Shown here: positions 10,714-17,920 of the stretch, one piece after another | Layout: each line of letters opens with the position of its first letter | Numbering within the stretch: the first letter of the stretch is position 1 | DNA from: Gp7-AA10 sp035636095 | Lineage (GTDB): Bacteria; Acidobacteriota; Thermoanaerobaculia; Gp7-AA8 | Length of the DNA: 22,055 bases | Direction of reading: 5' to 3' | NCBI GenBank assembly: GCA_035636095.1 | Contig: DASPZU010000102.1 | Location: 1-22,055, forward strand | Translations under genes and position numbers: made by a program | The notes under the pieces: model-generated | What the model saw: the letters and a program-made list of their open reading frames with translations, nothing else | What the model was told of the DNA's origin: nothing | Databases searched by the model: none

Positions 10714-12302
10714 GTTCGCGGACCGCGAGCATCGCGCTGATCTCGCTTCTGGTCGCGATCGCCGCTCTCGCTTTCCTTCAGTCGTATCAGCGCTGGCTCG
10801 ATCCCATCATCGACACCGGCCGCGATCTGTACATCCCGGAGCAGATCGATCATGGCGCGAAGTTGTATCGCGACATTCGATATCAGTATCCGCCGCTGGT
10901 GCCATATCTCCTCGCGGCGGTCACGGCCATCATCGGACATTCGCTGGCCGCGTACACCGCCATCGGGCTGGTGCAGTCGCTGGTGATCGCCGCCGCGTTG
11001 TGGGCGGTGGGGCGGCGGGTGGCCGGCCCGATTGCCGGTTTCGTGGCCTCACTCTTTTTTGTGGCGCTGAGCTTCTGCGGTGCGTCGACGTGGGGCGCGA
11101 ATTTTCTTTTTCCGTACAGCTATGCCGCCACCATCGGGATGGCGTTGCTGATGATTTCCCTTGCGCTGTTTGTATACGAGTGCGCTGCCTGGGCGCTGGT
11201 GGCGCTGTTCGCTGCGTCGTGGTGCAAGGTGGAATACGCCATCGGAGCGGTCATCATCCTGTCGGTTCTGGGAATCGCCAGGCGCATCACGATCCGCGCT
11301 ATGGCCGCATTTGTGCTCGCGGAAGCGATCGCGATCGGAATGGCGCTCCTGTACTTCCCGAATCTTCGCGAGAACGTCCTGTCCGAGGCGTTGACCCGCG
11401 GGGAGAGCGCGCGCGAGTTCTTTCGGTTCGTGTCCGGTGTCGCGCTGTGGCGATACAACGTGTTGACGGGCGTGGTCGCGATCGCGGGCATCATTCTCAT
11501 CGCATGGCTGCTGCGGTCGGTTAGGCTTCCGATCGCCCTTCCCATCGTCATCGTGGTCAGCTTCCTGCTGGCCGGCCACGCCTTTTTCCGCGCGTGGGGG
11601 TTTCTTCAGCTCGTTGCTTTGGTGCAGGGATTTCGGACCCGCAACGCCACCCTGCTGACGCTGGCCGCATTTTCGATCGCCTCCACGCTGCGAGTCGTGT
11701 TGAACGTGTCGCCGGCGTGGTACGGATTCGTCCTGATCGTCCCCGCCTACGCGCTCATCGCGTACGTGCTCTTCGGATACCTGCGCGGCAACTCGGTCTG
11801 GTGGGTCTTTGTGGTGGCGTTCATCTGCGGACGCGATCTCGCCGAACAGCGCGTGCGCTACTCCGTGAAGGCCTATCCGATCGAGTCAGTTCGCGGAACT
11901 TTTTACGACGCGAATGCCGATCGTGCGCGAGTGTTGAATGCCTTCCTGCAACACGTCCACGGCGGGACGCTGGCGGTGCTTCCGGAGGGCATCACGCTGA
12001 ACTACCTCGCGCAGTCGCGGACGACGCTGGCGTTTCACACCTTCACGCCAGTCGAGACCGCCTCTCCAGAGATTGAAGATGCCATCATTGGTGCATTCGC
12101 AAAGGAGCCGCCACAGCGCGTCGCAATCGTGGATCGTGACGTGACCGAGTACGGCTATCGCGGCTTCGGCGTCGACTACGACCTTCGCTTATGGCGCTAT
12201 CTGACTGAAAAATATAAACTTGAGCGCAATTGGGCCCTCCCGCGATTCCGAATGATCCTCCTACGATTTGAGCCTAGTCCACTAAGGAATGAGTCAAAAT
12301 AG
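10710..12302 (+). CDS. Polytopic membrane glycosyltransferase (GT-C / PMT-like)
   Basis: Start taken as GTG 10710, overlapping the stop of the preceding gene by GTGA, which suggests coupled translation. An in-frame ATG at 10671 would add 13 residues ahead of the first membrane segment and overlap by 43 bases. The 530-residue product has about 9-10 membrane helices. The first periplasmic loop (DTGRDLYIPEQIDHGAKLYR from residue 35, then DIRYQYPP) carries the acidic Asp typical of the ArnT/dolichyl-phosphate-mannosyltransferase superfamily, which uses polyprenyl-phosphate sugars. A soluble C-terminal domain (about residue 385 onward) follows. Donor and acceptor are unknown. Coupling to an AsnC/Ahb-like gene is unusual and gives no functional clue. 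Confidence 0.75.
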   Translation: MSSRTASIALISLLVAIAALAFLQSYQRWLDPIIDTGRDLYIPEQIDHGAKLYRDIRYQYPPLVPYLLAAVTAIIGHSLAAYTAIGLVQSLVIAAALWAVGRRVAGPIAGFVASLFFVALSFCGASTWGANFLFPYSYAATIGMALLMISLALFVYECAAWALVALFAASWCKVEYAIGAVIILSVLGIARRITIRAMAAFVLAEAIAIGMALLYFPNLRENVLSEALTRGESAREFFRFVSGVALWRYNVLTGVVAIAGIILIAWLLRSVRLPIALPIVIVVSFLLAGHAFFRAWGFLQLVALVQGFRTRNATLLTLAAFSIASTLRVVLNVSPAWYGFVLIVPAYALIAYVLFGYLRGNSVWWVFVVAFICGRDLAEQRVRYSVKAYPIESVRGTFYDANADRARVLNAFLQHVHGGTLAVLPEGITLNYLAQSRTTLAFHTFTPVETASPEIEDAIIGAFAKEPPQRVAIVDRDVTEYGYRGFGVDYDLRLWRYLTEKYKLERNWALPRFRMILLRFEPSPLRNESK

Positions 12303-12306
12303 CTCA

Positions 12307-12449
12307 AGAGCTGACTAGCCCGGCATGGACGAAAGGGATCTGAAGGTCCACTACGAAGAGGGCCTGCTCACCATCAGCGGCGAGCGCATTTCGAGCAGAA
12401 AGACACCCGCAATTATCACCGCATCGACCGCAGTTACGGTCGATTCGTC
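12307..12449 (+). pseudogene. Remnant of a small heat-shock protein (Hsp20) gene
   Basis: Too broken to appear as an ORF. In frame from 12307 it reads RAD*PGMDERDLKVHYEEG then LLTISGER. A frameshift near 12385-12392 follows, after which another frame reads FEQKDTRNYHRIDRSYGRFV. Together this is the alpha-crystallin-domain sequence ADVPGM-x-DL...LLTISGER...GRF. The valine of ADVPGM is replaced by TAG, one base is lost after GER, and the homology stops exactly where repeat copy C begins (12447). The N-terminal and C-terminal thirds of the gene are missing. Confidence 0.85.
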
Positions 12450-12522
12450 ATCCTGACCCCGCCGAGCGGGGGAAGGATCTCCTCAGCGAGATCCTTCGCC
12501 GTCTTCGCGGCTCAGGATGACC
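12447..12522. repeat. Palindromic dispersed repeat, copy C
   Basis: The left end is CGTCATCCTGACC and the right end is GGCTCAGGATGACC, with an inner hairpin AAGGATCTC/GAGATCCTT. It directly abuts the Hsp20 remnant on its left and ends 5 bases before the stop codon of the minus-strand TPR gene, where the hairpin could serve as a transcription end for that gene. Confidence 0.85.
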
Positions 12523-12527
12523 GGCGT

Positions 12528-13406
12528 TCATTTCCGCGTGCGGCGCTGCAAGAGCTGCAGCTCCTGGCGGTAGCGACGTTCGTTGGGCAGGAGCCTAACC
12601 GCCGACTGCAGGTAGCGATGCGCAGCCGGGACATCGCCGATCGCTTCGCACAGCGCTCCGAGGTTGTAGTAAAGCGGAGCGGAATCGCGATGCTGGCGCA
12701 ACGCGATCTCCCAGATCGCGCGCGCGTCCTCGAGGCGATCGGAGCGAATCATGGACATGCCTTCATCGAACGACGGGGCGCTGTCGTCCAGTTCGACGGT
12801 TTCGCGAACGACGCGCGGCGTGATCATCTCCGCCGCGCTGAGCGCCGTGTATCGCGCGGCCTGGTCATAGGCCACATCCTTTTCCTCCGCGCTGAGTGAC
12901 ACGCCTCGCGGAGAAGTCCCTTCGCCGTGCGCGGTGAGCGAGTAAAGCCGCTTGCCGCTGTCGCTGCGAATGTCGAGTCTGGCCAGGCAGCTGGCGTCAA
13001 CCCAATGATGCACGCGCCTGACGCGCGTACCGTCGACATCGCGTTCGCTGCCTTCGGCGGAACGTTCGGCGCCGTCGCATGTGAACAGACTCACACCAAC
13101 GTAAGCATCGGCCGGATGCTCGCGACGCAAACGCCGCATGGCTGCGCCGTCGAAGTTGGAGAGATGCTGGTTCTCTTCTACGGCATTCTCGACGCGCATC
13201 GTTCCGCTGCGGTCGACGTATTCGACGAAATCTTCGACGAACTTGGTGATCTTTTGATTGTCGCCGATGGCATAGACCACCGCGATGCTCTTCGCGGGCG
13301 CCAGGTCATGCGGCGCGGGCACGAGCCGGTTGAAGGAGACATACGGGCCTAACGCGAACGCGGCGGTGGCCTGAAGAACAAGCGCCGCGGTGCAGCTCCG
13401 AATCAT
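12528..13406 (-). CDS. Exported TPR-containing protein, unknown function
   Basis: Start taken at ATG 13406 (292 aa). The frame is open to 13886, but that extension runs antisense through arcA and is not credible. The N-terminus (MIRSCTAALVLQATAAFALG) is a signal peptide. The central part (about 25-225) has no family I recognise; it includes IAVVYAIGDNQKITKFVEDF and a run of charged beta-strand segments. The C-terminal 70 residues form two TPR-like units (SFDEGMSMIRSDRLEDARAI, then YYNLGALCEAIGDVPAAHRY). It is divergent from arcA with only 42 bases between the start codons, so the two promoters overlap or lie inside the genes. Confidence 0.75.
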   Translation of the reverse strand: MIRSCTAALVLQATAAFALGPYVSFNRLVPAPHDLAPAKSIAVVYAIGDNQKITKFVEDFVEYVDRSGTMRVENAVEENQHLSNFDGAAMRRLRREHPADAYVGVSLFTCDGAERSAEGSERDVDGTRVRRVHHWVDASCLARLDIRSDSGKRLYSLTAHGEGTSPRGVSLSAEEKDVAYDQAARYTALSAAEMITPRVVRETVELDDSAPSFDEGMSMIRSDRLEDARAIWEIALRQHRDSAPLYYNLGALCEAIGDVPAAHRYLQSAVRLLPNERRYRQELQLLQRRTRK

Positions 13407-13433
13407 GGGGAATGTCGCGATTCTAGCAGACGG

Positions 13434-13439
13434 TAGAAT
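13434..13439 (+). promoter_or_regulatory. Putative -10 box of arcA giving a leaderless or near-leaderless mRNA
   Basis: TAGAAT (5 of 6 to TATAAT) ends 9 bases before the arcA ATG at 13449, and no Shine-Dalgarno sequence is present in the 9 bases between them. No good -35 is seen at the expected distance. This would place the transcription start at or within a few bases of the ATG. Confidence 0.35.
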
Positions 13440-13448
13440 GCCGCGCGC

Positions 13449-14708
13449 ATGCGCCTCAACGTGACCAGCGAGATCGGGAAGTTGAAGAGCGTGCTGGTGC
13501 ATCTGCCGGGGCGGGAAATCGACGTCATGGTCCCGCCCATGATGGCGCAGCTTCTGTTCGACGACATCCTCTTCGGTCAGGTCGCGCGCGAGGAACACCG
13601 GCGTTTTCAGCAGTTGATGCGTTTCGTCGCCGAAGAGGTCTACGACGTCCAGGACCTTCTCGAAGAGATTTTTGCGGACGAGGAGACCAAACGCGCCATC
13701 GTTCGCGATTTCGCCAAGCGCAACAAACTCGGACGGCGGCTTACGGCGTCGCTGGCCGATGAGAAGCCGGCGGCTCTGGCGGAGATTTTGATCGGAGGGA
13801 TCCCGCGCGAAAAACAGAATTCGGGTGAGCTGCCCCGATTCGATCTCCCGCCCATCCCGAACTATTTCTTCACCCGCGATCCGCAAGTGGTCCTCGGATC
13901 GGGCGTGGTCCTGTGCGGCATGGCCACGCGCGCGCGCCGTCGCGAGGCACTGCTGTCAAAGTACATCTTCGAAAACCATGCGACCTTTCGCGACTGCTGC
14001 CTCTACAAAGTCGACTTCATGGCCGGAGAAACCCCCCGCAAGAATTCTCCGACCATCGAAGGTGGCGACATCCTGGTCGCACGCCGCGATCTGATCATCG
14101 TCGGACAGACTGAGCGCACGAACAGCATCGCCATCCGGCAGCTCGCACAATCCCTGCGCGATGTGAATTCGCCCGTGACGACCGTCATCGTCGTCGAGCT
14201 CCCGAAGCAGCGCTCGTTCATGCACCTCGATACCGTGTTCACATTCACAAACACTGATGAATGCCTGATTTACCCGCCTGTAATACTTCCGGGCGGTGGG
14301 CAGGCAGCGAAAGTGACGTCGATCGACTTGACGAAGAAATCGATCTCGTATGCATCGCAGAAATCGCTTCTGGCGACACTGCGCCGCCGTGGCATCGATC
14401 TCGATCCGATCTACTGCGGCGGGAAGAAAGCGATCGATCAGCAGCGCGAGCAGTGGACTGACGGCGCTAACGCTTTCACGCTCGCGCCGGGAATCGTCAT
14501 GCTGTACGAACGGAACGTACGGACGGCCGAGGAGCTGGCGTCGCACGGATATCAGATCGTGTATGAGGATGATCTGCTCCTCGGCCGCGCCGAGCTCGAA
14601 ACGTGGACCAAGAAGAAGTACGCCATCCAGATCCAAGGTCACGAGCTCTCGCGTGCGCGCGGCGGCCCGCGGTGCATGACGATGCCGCTCGAGCGCGATG
14701 ACGCCTGA
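13449..14708 (+). CDS. arcA: Arginine deiminase
   Basis: A 419-residue guanidino-modifying enzyme that hydrolyses arginine to citrulline and ammonia, normally the first step of the ADI energy or acid-resistance pathway. All catalytic landmarks are in place: NYFFTRDP (138-145), Glu204 and Asp207 in IEGGDIL, His259 and Asp261 in FMHLDTVFT, GANAF (339-343), and the nucleophile Cys409 in RGGPRCMTMPLER. Its length is usual for the family. No ribosome-binding site is visible. Carbamate kinase follows on the same strand after about 96 bases of repeat-like DNA, but ornithine carbamoyltransferase is absent from the window, and so is the antiporter. The citrulline made here must be handled by enzymes elsewhere. 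Confidence 0.97.
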   Translation: MRLNVTSEIGKLKSVLVHLPGREIDVMVPPMMAQLLFDDILFGQVAREEHRRFQQLMRFVAEEVYDVQDLLEEIFADEETKRAIVRDFAKRNKLGRRLTASLADEKPAALAEILIGGIPREKQNSGELPRFDLPPIPNYFFTRDPQVVLGSGVVLCGMATRARRREALLSKYIFENHATFRDCCLYKVDFMAGETPRKNSPTIEGGDILVARRDLIIVGQTERTNSIAIRQLAQSLRDVNSPVTTVIVVELPKQRSFMHLDTVFTFTNTDECLIYPPVILPGGGQAAKVTSIDLTKKSISYASQKSLLATLRRRGIDLDPIYCGGKKAIDQQREQWTDGANAFTLAPGIVMLYERNVRTAEELASHGYQIVYEDDLLLGRAELETWTKKKYAIQIQGHELSRARGGPRCMTMPLERDDA

Positions 14709-14786
14709 CGCCCCTCACCCGGCCCTGCGGGCCACCCTCTCCCCGCTCGCGCGGGGCGAGGGCCCTCCCGGGAGGGTAGTGTTCTA
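14709..14786. repeat. GC-rich palindromic repeat between arcA and arcC
   Basis: The segment reads CCCCTCACCCGGCC...CTCTCCCCGCTCG and CGCGGGGCGAGGGCC...GGGAGGG. It contains several nested inverted repeats, CCCCGC/GCGGGG and CCCTC/GAGGG among them. It looks like a second dispersed palindrome family, unlike the TGTCATCC repeats. It could fold on the RNA between arcA and arcC and alter their relative expression. Confidence 0.5.
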
Positions 14787-14804
14787 CGCCATGGTGCTGC
14801 GCCC

Positions 14805-15761
14805 ATGACAGAAGGCACAAAACTCGCCGTGGTCGCCTTCGGCGGAAACGCCCTGCTGCGCCCGGAGGATCGCGGAACGCACGAGGAGCAGATCGCGCGC
14901 GCGAAGCAGGCCGCGCGCTGGCTGGCGGAGCTGGTGGTGCGCGGCTATCACGTGATCGTCGTCCACGGAAATGGCCCGCAGGTCGGCAACATCCTGATTC
15001 AGGCAGAGGAAGCGTCGACGAAAGTTCCGCCGCAGACGCTCGACGTCGCGGTCGCGCAGACGGAAGGCTCGATGGGATTTCTGCTCCAACAGGCAATTCG
15101 CAATCGCCTGGAGAGCATCGGATCAGGAGGGCAGGTCGCGACCCTGCTCACCGAAGTCGAAGTGGATGCCAACGATCCGGCATTCAAGCGTCCGACCAAG
15201 CCGATCGGTCCGTTCTTCACGCGCTATCGCGCCGAAGCCCTCGAACGCGACCTCGGATGGACCATGCGCGAGGACGCCGGCCGCGGCTGGCGCCACGTCG
15301 TTCCATCGCCGCGACCGCTGCGAATTCTCAATACCGGCGTCATCACGCACATGCTGGAGGACGCCAGGGTCGTGATTGCCGCGGGCGGGGGAGGAATTCC
15401 GGTCGTGCGCGGCCGTGACGGTCAATGGCGCGGCATCGAAGCGGTCATCGACAAGGATTACGCGTCGGCGTTGCTGGCCACCGAGTTGAAAGCGCAGTTG
15501 TACGTCATCCTCACCGGGGTGCCAAAGGTGTCGCTCGACTTCGGCAAGCCTACTGAGCGCGCGCTCGATCGCGTGACAGCCGAGGAAGCCGAGCGCCATT
15601 TGCGTGAAGGACAGTTTCCGCCCGGCTCGATGGGTCCGAAGATCGAAGCGGCGATCCAATTCGTGCGCAAAGGTGGAAGGGAAGTGCTGATCACCGATGT
15701 CGAACATCTGCGGGAGGCACTGGAGGGGCAGGGGGGGACGCGGATCGTTGCGTCATCCTGA
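14805..15761 (+). CDS. arcC: Carbamate kinase
   Basis: A 318-residue amino-acid-kinase-fold protein that interconverts carbamoyl phosphate plus ADP and carbamate plus ATP. Visible motifs are GGNAL (13-17), HGNGPQVG (54-61), TKPIGPFF (131-138), AGGGGIPV (193-200), the Lys of AVIDKDYAS (Lys217) and FPPGSMGPKIEAA near the C-terminus. It lies downstream of arcA in the same orientation, as in ADI operons, but without arcB. The last codons, GCG TCA TCC TGA, are the left end of repeat copy D, so the repeat supplies the stop and the final residues (ASS). No strong ribosome-binding site is seen before ATG 14805. Confidence 0.95.
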   Translation: MTEGTKLAVVAFGGNALLRPEDRGTHEEQIARAKQAARWLAELVVRGYHVIVVHGNGPQVGNILIQAEEASTKVPPQTLDVAVAQTEGSMGFLLQQAIRNRLESIGSGGQVATLLTEVEVDANDPAFKRPTKPIGPFFTRYRAEALERDLGWTMREDAGRGWRHVVPSPRPLRILNTGVITHMLEDARVVIAAGGGGIPVVRGRDGQWRGIEAVIDKDYASALLATELKAQLYVILTGVPKVSLDFGKPTERALDRVTAEEAERHLREGQFPPGSMGPKIEAAIQFVRKGGREVLITDVEHLREALEGQGGTRIVASS

Positions 15762-15812
15762 GCGTTGCGAAAGATCTCGTCGGCGAGACGCTTCGCTGTG
15801 CTCAGCGTGACG
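15751..15812. repeat. Palindromic dispersed repeat, copy D, shared 3' end of two convergent genes
   Basis: The left end is CGTCATCCTGAGCG and the right end is GCTCAGCGTGACG, with an inner AGATCTCG...CGAGACGCTTCG. The left arm gives the arcC stop (TGA at 15759-15761). The right arm, read on the other strand, gives the DUF971 stop (TGA at 15804-15802). The hairpin sits exactly between two convergent genes, where a bidirectional transcription end would be useful. Confidence 0.85.
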
Positions 15813-16125
15813 CGCGGCACTGATCGCACGAACACGTTTCACGCAATCGCTCGTACGTCCAGATCCCGTAATTGTGGCCATCGGCCCAATGCGGCTGCAG
15901 CGCGTAATTGCCGACCGGCGTAACGCTGGTCAGCTGAAAGGAAGACGGCGCGTACCGCGGCTTCGGTCCCATGGCCATCCGGCCGAAGAGATCGGGCTCG
16001 CCGGAACATCCGGCGCACGGGCAGGCGCGGCGGAGATCCTCGAGCGGATAGTATGATTCGTGGCCGTCATCCCAGACGACGACGAGTTCGTTTCCGAGTA
16101 CCTGCCAGGATCTAGGGCGCGCCAT
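15802..16125 (-). CDS. DUF971 protein (gamma-butyrobetaine hydroxylase-like N-terminal domain)
   Basis: A 107-residue stand-alone DUF971 domain. The family pattern is clear: VVWDDGHESYYPLEDLRRAC in the first half and ALQPHWADGHNYGIWTYERL in the second. Such domains form the N-terminus of gamma-butyrobetaine/trimethyllysine hydroxylases and also occur alone or fused to Mrp-type Fe-S carriers. Two CxCxxC clusters (Cys35/37/40 and Cys98/100/103) point to metal or Fe-S binding. The biochemical role is unknown. Start at ATG 16125; a TTG one codon upstream is possible. The stop codon is supplied by repeat copy D. Confidence 0.9.
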   Translation of the reverse strand: MARPRSWQVLGNELVVVWDDGHESYYPLEDLRRACPCAGCSGEPDLFGRMAMGPKPRYAPSSFQLTSVTPVGNYALQPHWADGHNYGIWTYERLRETCSCDQCRASR

Positions 16126-16134
16126 CAACGAAGA

Positions 16135-16214
16135 AGGGATGAGGGCTGAGGGATGAGGGCAGCATCAAAATCTTGGACACTTGATTCATCCCTCATCCTT
16201 CATCCCTCATCCCT
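16135..16214. repeat. Long inverted repeat of GGGATGAGGG units before truA
   Basis: 25-base arms (16135-16159 and 16190-16214) match with two mismatches; the arms are built from GGATGAGG-type units, and the loop is about 30 bases. The hairpin ends 6 bases before the truA ATG, with no other ribosome-binding site in between, so it must affect truA expression or lie in its promoter. It also separates truA from the divergent DUF971 gene. Confidence 0.8.
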
Positions 16215-16220
16215 CGAGCC

Positions 16221-16997
16221 ATGCCGACTTTCAAATTAACGATCGAGTACGAGGGCACTCGATATTCCGGTTGGCAGGCGCAGGGTAACACGCCGAAAAC
16301 GATTCAGGGACGGCTGATGCGTGTGGCCGGCGAGCTGTTTGGCGAGGTCGACATCGGCGGCGCTGGTCGGACCGACGCCGGCGTGCACGCGGCCGGTCAG
16401 GTCGCGCACCTTCGGATTCATAAAGCGGTCGATCCGATTGTGATGACGCGCAAGATGAACGACCTGCTGCCGCACGACATCAACATCCTGGAAGCGGTTC
16501 GAGCGAGCGATCGGTTCCACGCGCGTCACGATGCGGTTTCGCGCGTCTACCTTTATCAGATCGCGACGCGCCGCACGGCGTTCGCGAAATCGTTCGTGTG
16601 GTGGATCAAGGATCGGCTCGACGTCGAGGCCATGCGCAACGCCGCCATCATCATCTCGGGCAGACACGATTTCACCGCATTCACGGATCGCCGCCTGAAG
16701 GCAGATGAATCACGCGTCGTTGTCGTCAACGCCTGTGAAGTCGGGCAGCAGGACGAGCTCATTCTCATCCGCATCATGGCATCGCATTTTCTGTGGAAGA
16801 TGGTGCGCAAACTGGTCGCGTATCTGGTCGAGATCGGCCGGGGCGCATCGATCGATCTCGAAACTCGATTGCGCGAAGACGGGGTGGTGTTTCAGCCGAC
16901 CGCACCGCCGTCGGGTCTCTTTCTCGAGGCCATCACGTACGGCGAGCCATTCGCGAGACCGCTCGCCTCAATCGTGCCGGTGTTCAGCAGGCGATGA
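16221..16997 (+). CDS. truA: tRNA pseudouridine(38-40) synthase
   Basis: A 258-residue enzyme that isomerises uridines 38-40 in the anticodon arm of tRNAs. The catalytic Asp52 is in the signature GAGRTDAGVHA (48-57). The N-terminal KLTIEYEGTRYSGWQAQ and the later SRVYLYQI, FTAF and HFLWKMVRKLV motifs are typical. Its length is normal. The stop overlaps the thiL start (ATGA), indicating translational coupling of two unrelated housekeeping genes. Confidence 0.97.
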   Translation: MPTFKLTIEYEGTRYSGWQAQGNTPKTIQGRLMRVAGELFGEVDIGGAGRTDAGVHAAGQVAHLRIHKAVDPIVMTRKMNDLLPHDINILEAVRASDRFHARHDAVSRVYLYQIATRRTAFAKSFVWWIKDRLDVEAMRNAAIIISGRHDFTAFTDRRLKADESRVVVVNACEVGQQDELILIRIMASHFLWKMVRKLVAYLVEIGRGASIDLETRLREDGVVFQPTAPPSGLFLEAITYGEPFARPLASIVPVFSRR

Positions 16998-17920
16998 GCG
17001 AGAACGAGATCATCGCCCGCCTCAGCCGTCTCTTTCCACGCATCGGCGACGACGCTGCGGTACTCGATGATCTGGTGATCACCACCGACATGCTGGTCGA
17101 GGATGTCGATTTCACGCGGGCGATCCCGATCGAGTTCGCCGCGCGCAAGAGCCTGGCGGCGAACCTTTCCGATCTCGCCGCCATGGGCGCCACACCCGCG
17201 TACGCCGTGGTGGCCCTCGGAGCGCCGCCATACCTGGACGTCGAGGCATTCATGTCCGCGATGGCGGCTGCCGCCAGGGACCACAAGATCGAGATCGTCG
17301 GCGGCGATTTGTCGCGCGCGGAGAAGATCATCGTGTCGATCACCGCGGTCGGCCGCGCAAAGCGTCCGCTGCTCCGGAGCGGCGCAAGAGCGGGCGATCG
17401 AATCTACGTCAGTCGTCCGCTCGGCGCGGCGCGGGCGGGATTGGAACTTTTGAAGCGCGGATGGTCGCTCGAGCCGCCGCCCGACCTCCCTTACGGCCAG
17501 CGCGAATTCGCGGCCGCCGTCATTCGCCGCCACATCGATCCCGAGCCTGAAGTCGCCCTCGGAATCGCGTTGGCATCGATCGCGGAAGTGACCGCGTGCA
17601 TCGACATTTCCGACGGGCTGTCGACGGATTTGAATCATTTGTGCGAGGCCTCGGGCGTTGGTGCCGAGATCGAGCGCGAACGCATTCCGGCCTTCCCCGA
17701 TCTCCGCAGCGCCGGGCCACTTCTTGGAATCGATGTCCGCAACGCAGTGCTGCACGGTGGTGAGGAATTCGCGCTGTTGTTCACGGCGTCGCTGCGCGAA
17801 TCGGAGTTGAGTGCGCGCGTCGGCCGCCCGGTCTACGCCATCGGCCGCGTCGTGAAGGAAAAAGGAATGCGCCTCGACGGCGAATCGCTCCTACCGGGCG
17901 GCTTCGACCACTTCGCGTGA
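16994..17920 (+). CDS. thiL: Thiamine-monophosphate kinase
   Basis: A 308-residue PurM/AIR-synthase-like ATP-dependent kinase that phosphorylates thiamine monophosphate to thiamine pyrophosphate. Motifs: GDDAA (18-22), TDMLVEDVDF (31-40), LSDLAAMGA (59-67), GGDLSR, DISDGLSTDL (204-213) and GGEEFALLF (255-263). Start at ATG 16994 within the truA stop. The longer open frame back to 16793 reads through truA in another frame and is not real. The 3' end overlaps convergent pnuC by 30 bases. Confidence 0.95.
   Translation: MSENEIIARLSRLFPRIGDDAAVLDDLVITTDMLVEDVDFTRAIPIEFAARKSLAANLSDLAAMGATPAYAVVALGAPPYLDVEAFMSAMAAAARDHKIEIVGGDLSRAEKIIVSITAVGRAKRPLLRSGARAGDRIYVSRPLGAARAGLELLKRGWSLEPPPDLPYGQREFAAAVIRRHIDPEPEVALGIALASIAEVTACIDISDGLSTDLNHLCEASGVGAEIERERIPAFPDLRSAGPLLGIDVRNAVLHGGEEFALLFTASLRESELSARVGRPVYAIGRVVKEKGMRLDGESLLPGGFDHFA

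Noticed and set aside
10604..11524. 306-residue plus-strand frame over the glycosyltransferase
   Set aside because: Arg/Gly-rich shadow frame; the other frame has clear membrane helices and the GT-C loop motif.
13407..13886. Long N-terminal extension of the minus-strand TPR protein
   Set aside because: It would run antisense through arcA and place the signal peptide in mid-protein; start at 13406 is preferred.
15001..15220. Small minus-strand frame inside arcC
   Set aside because: Shadow of a conserved kinase gene; no ribosome-binding site and no motif.
16793..16993. Upstream extension of thiL
   Set aside because: It lies inside truA in another frame; ATG 16994 starts at the family N-terminus and overlaps the truA stop.
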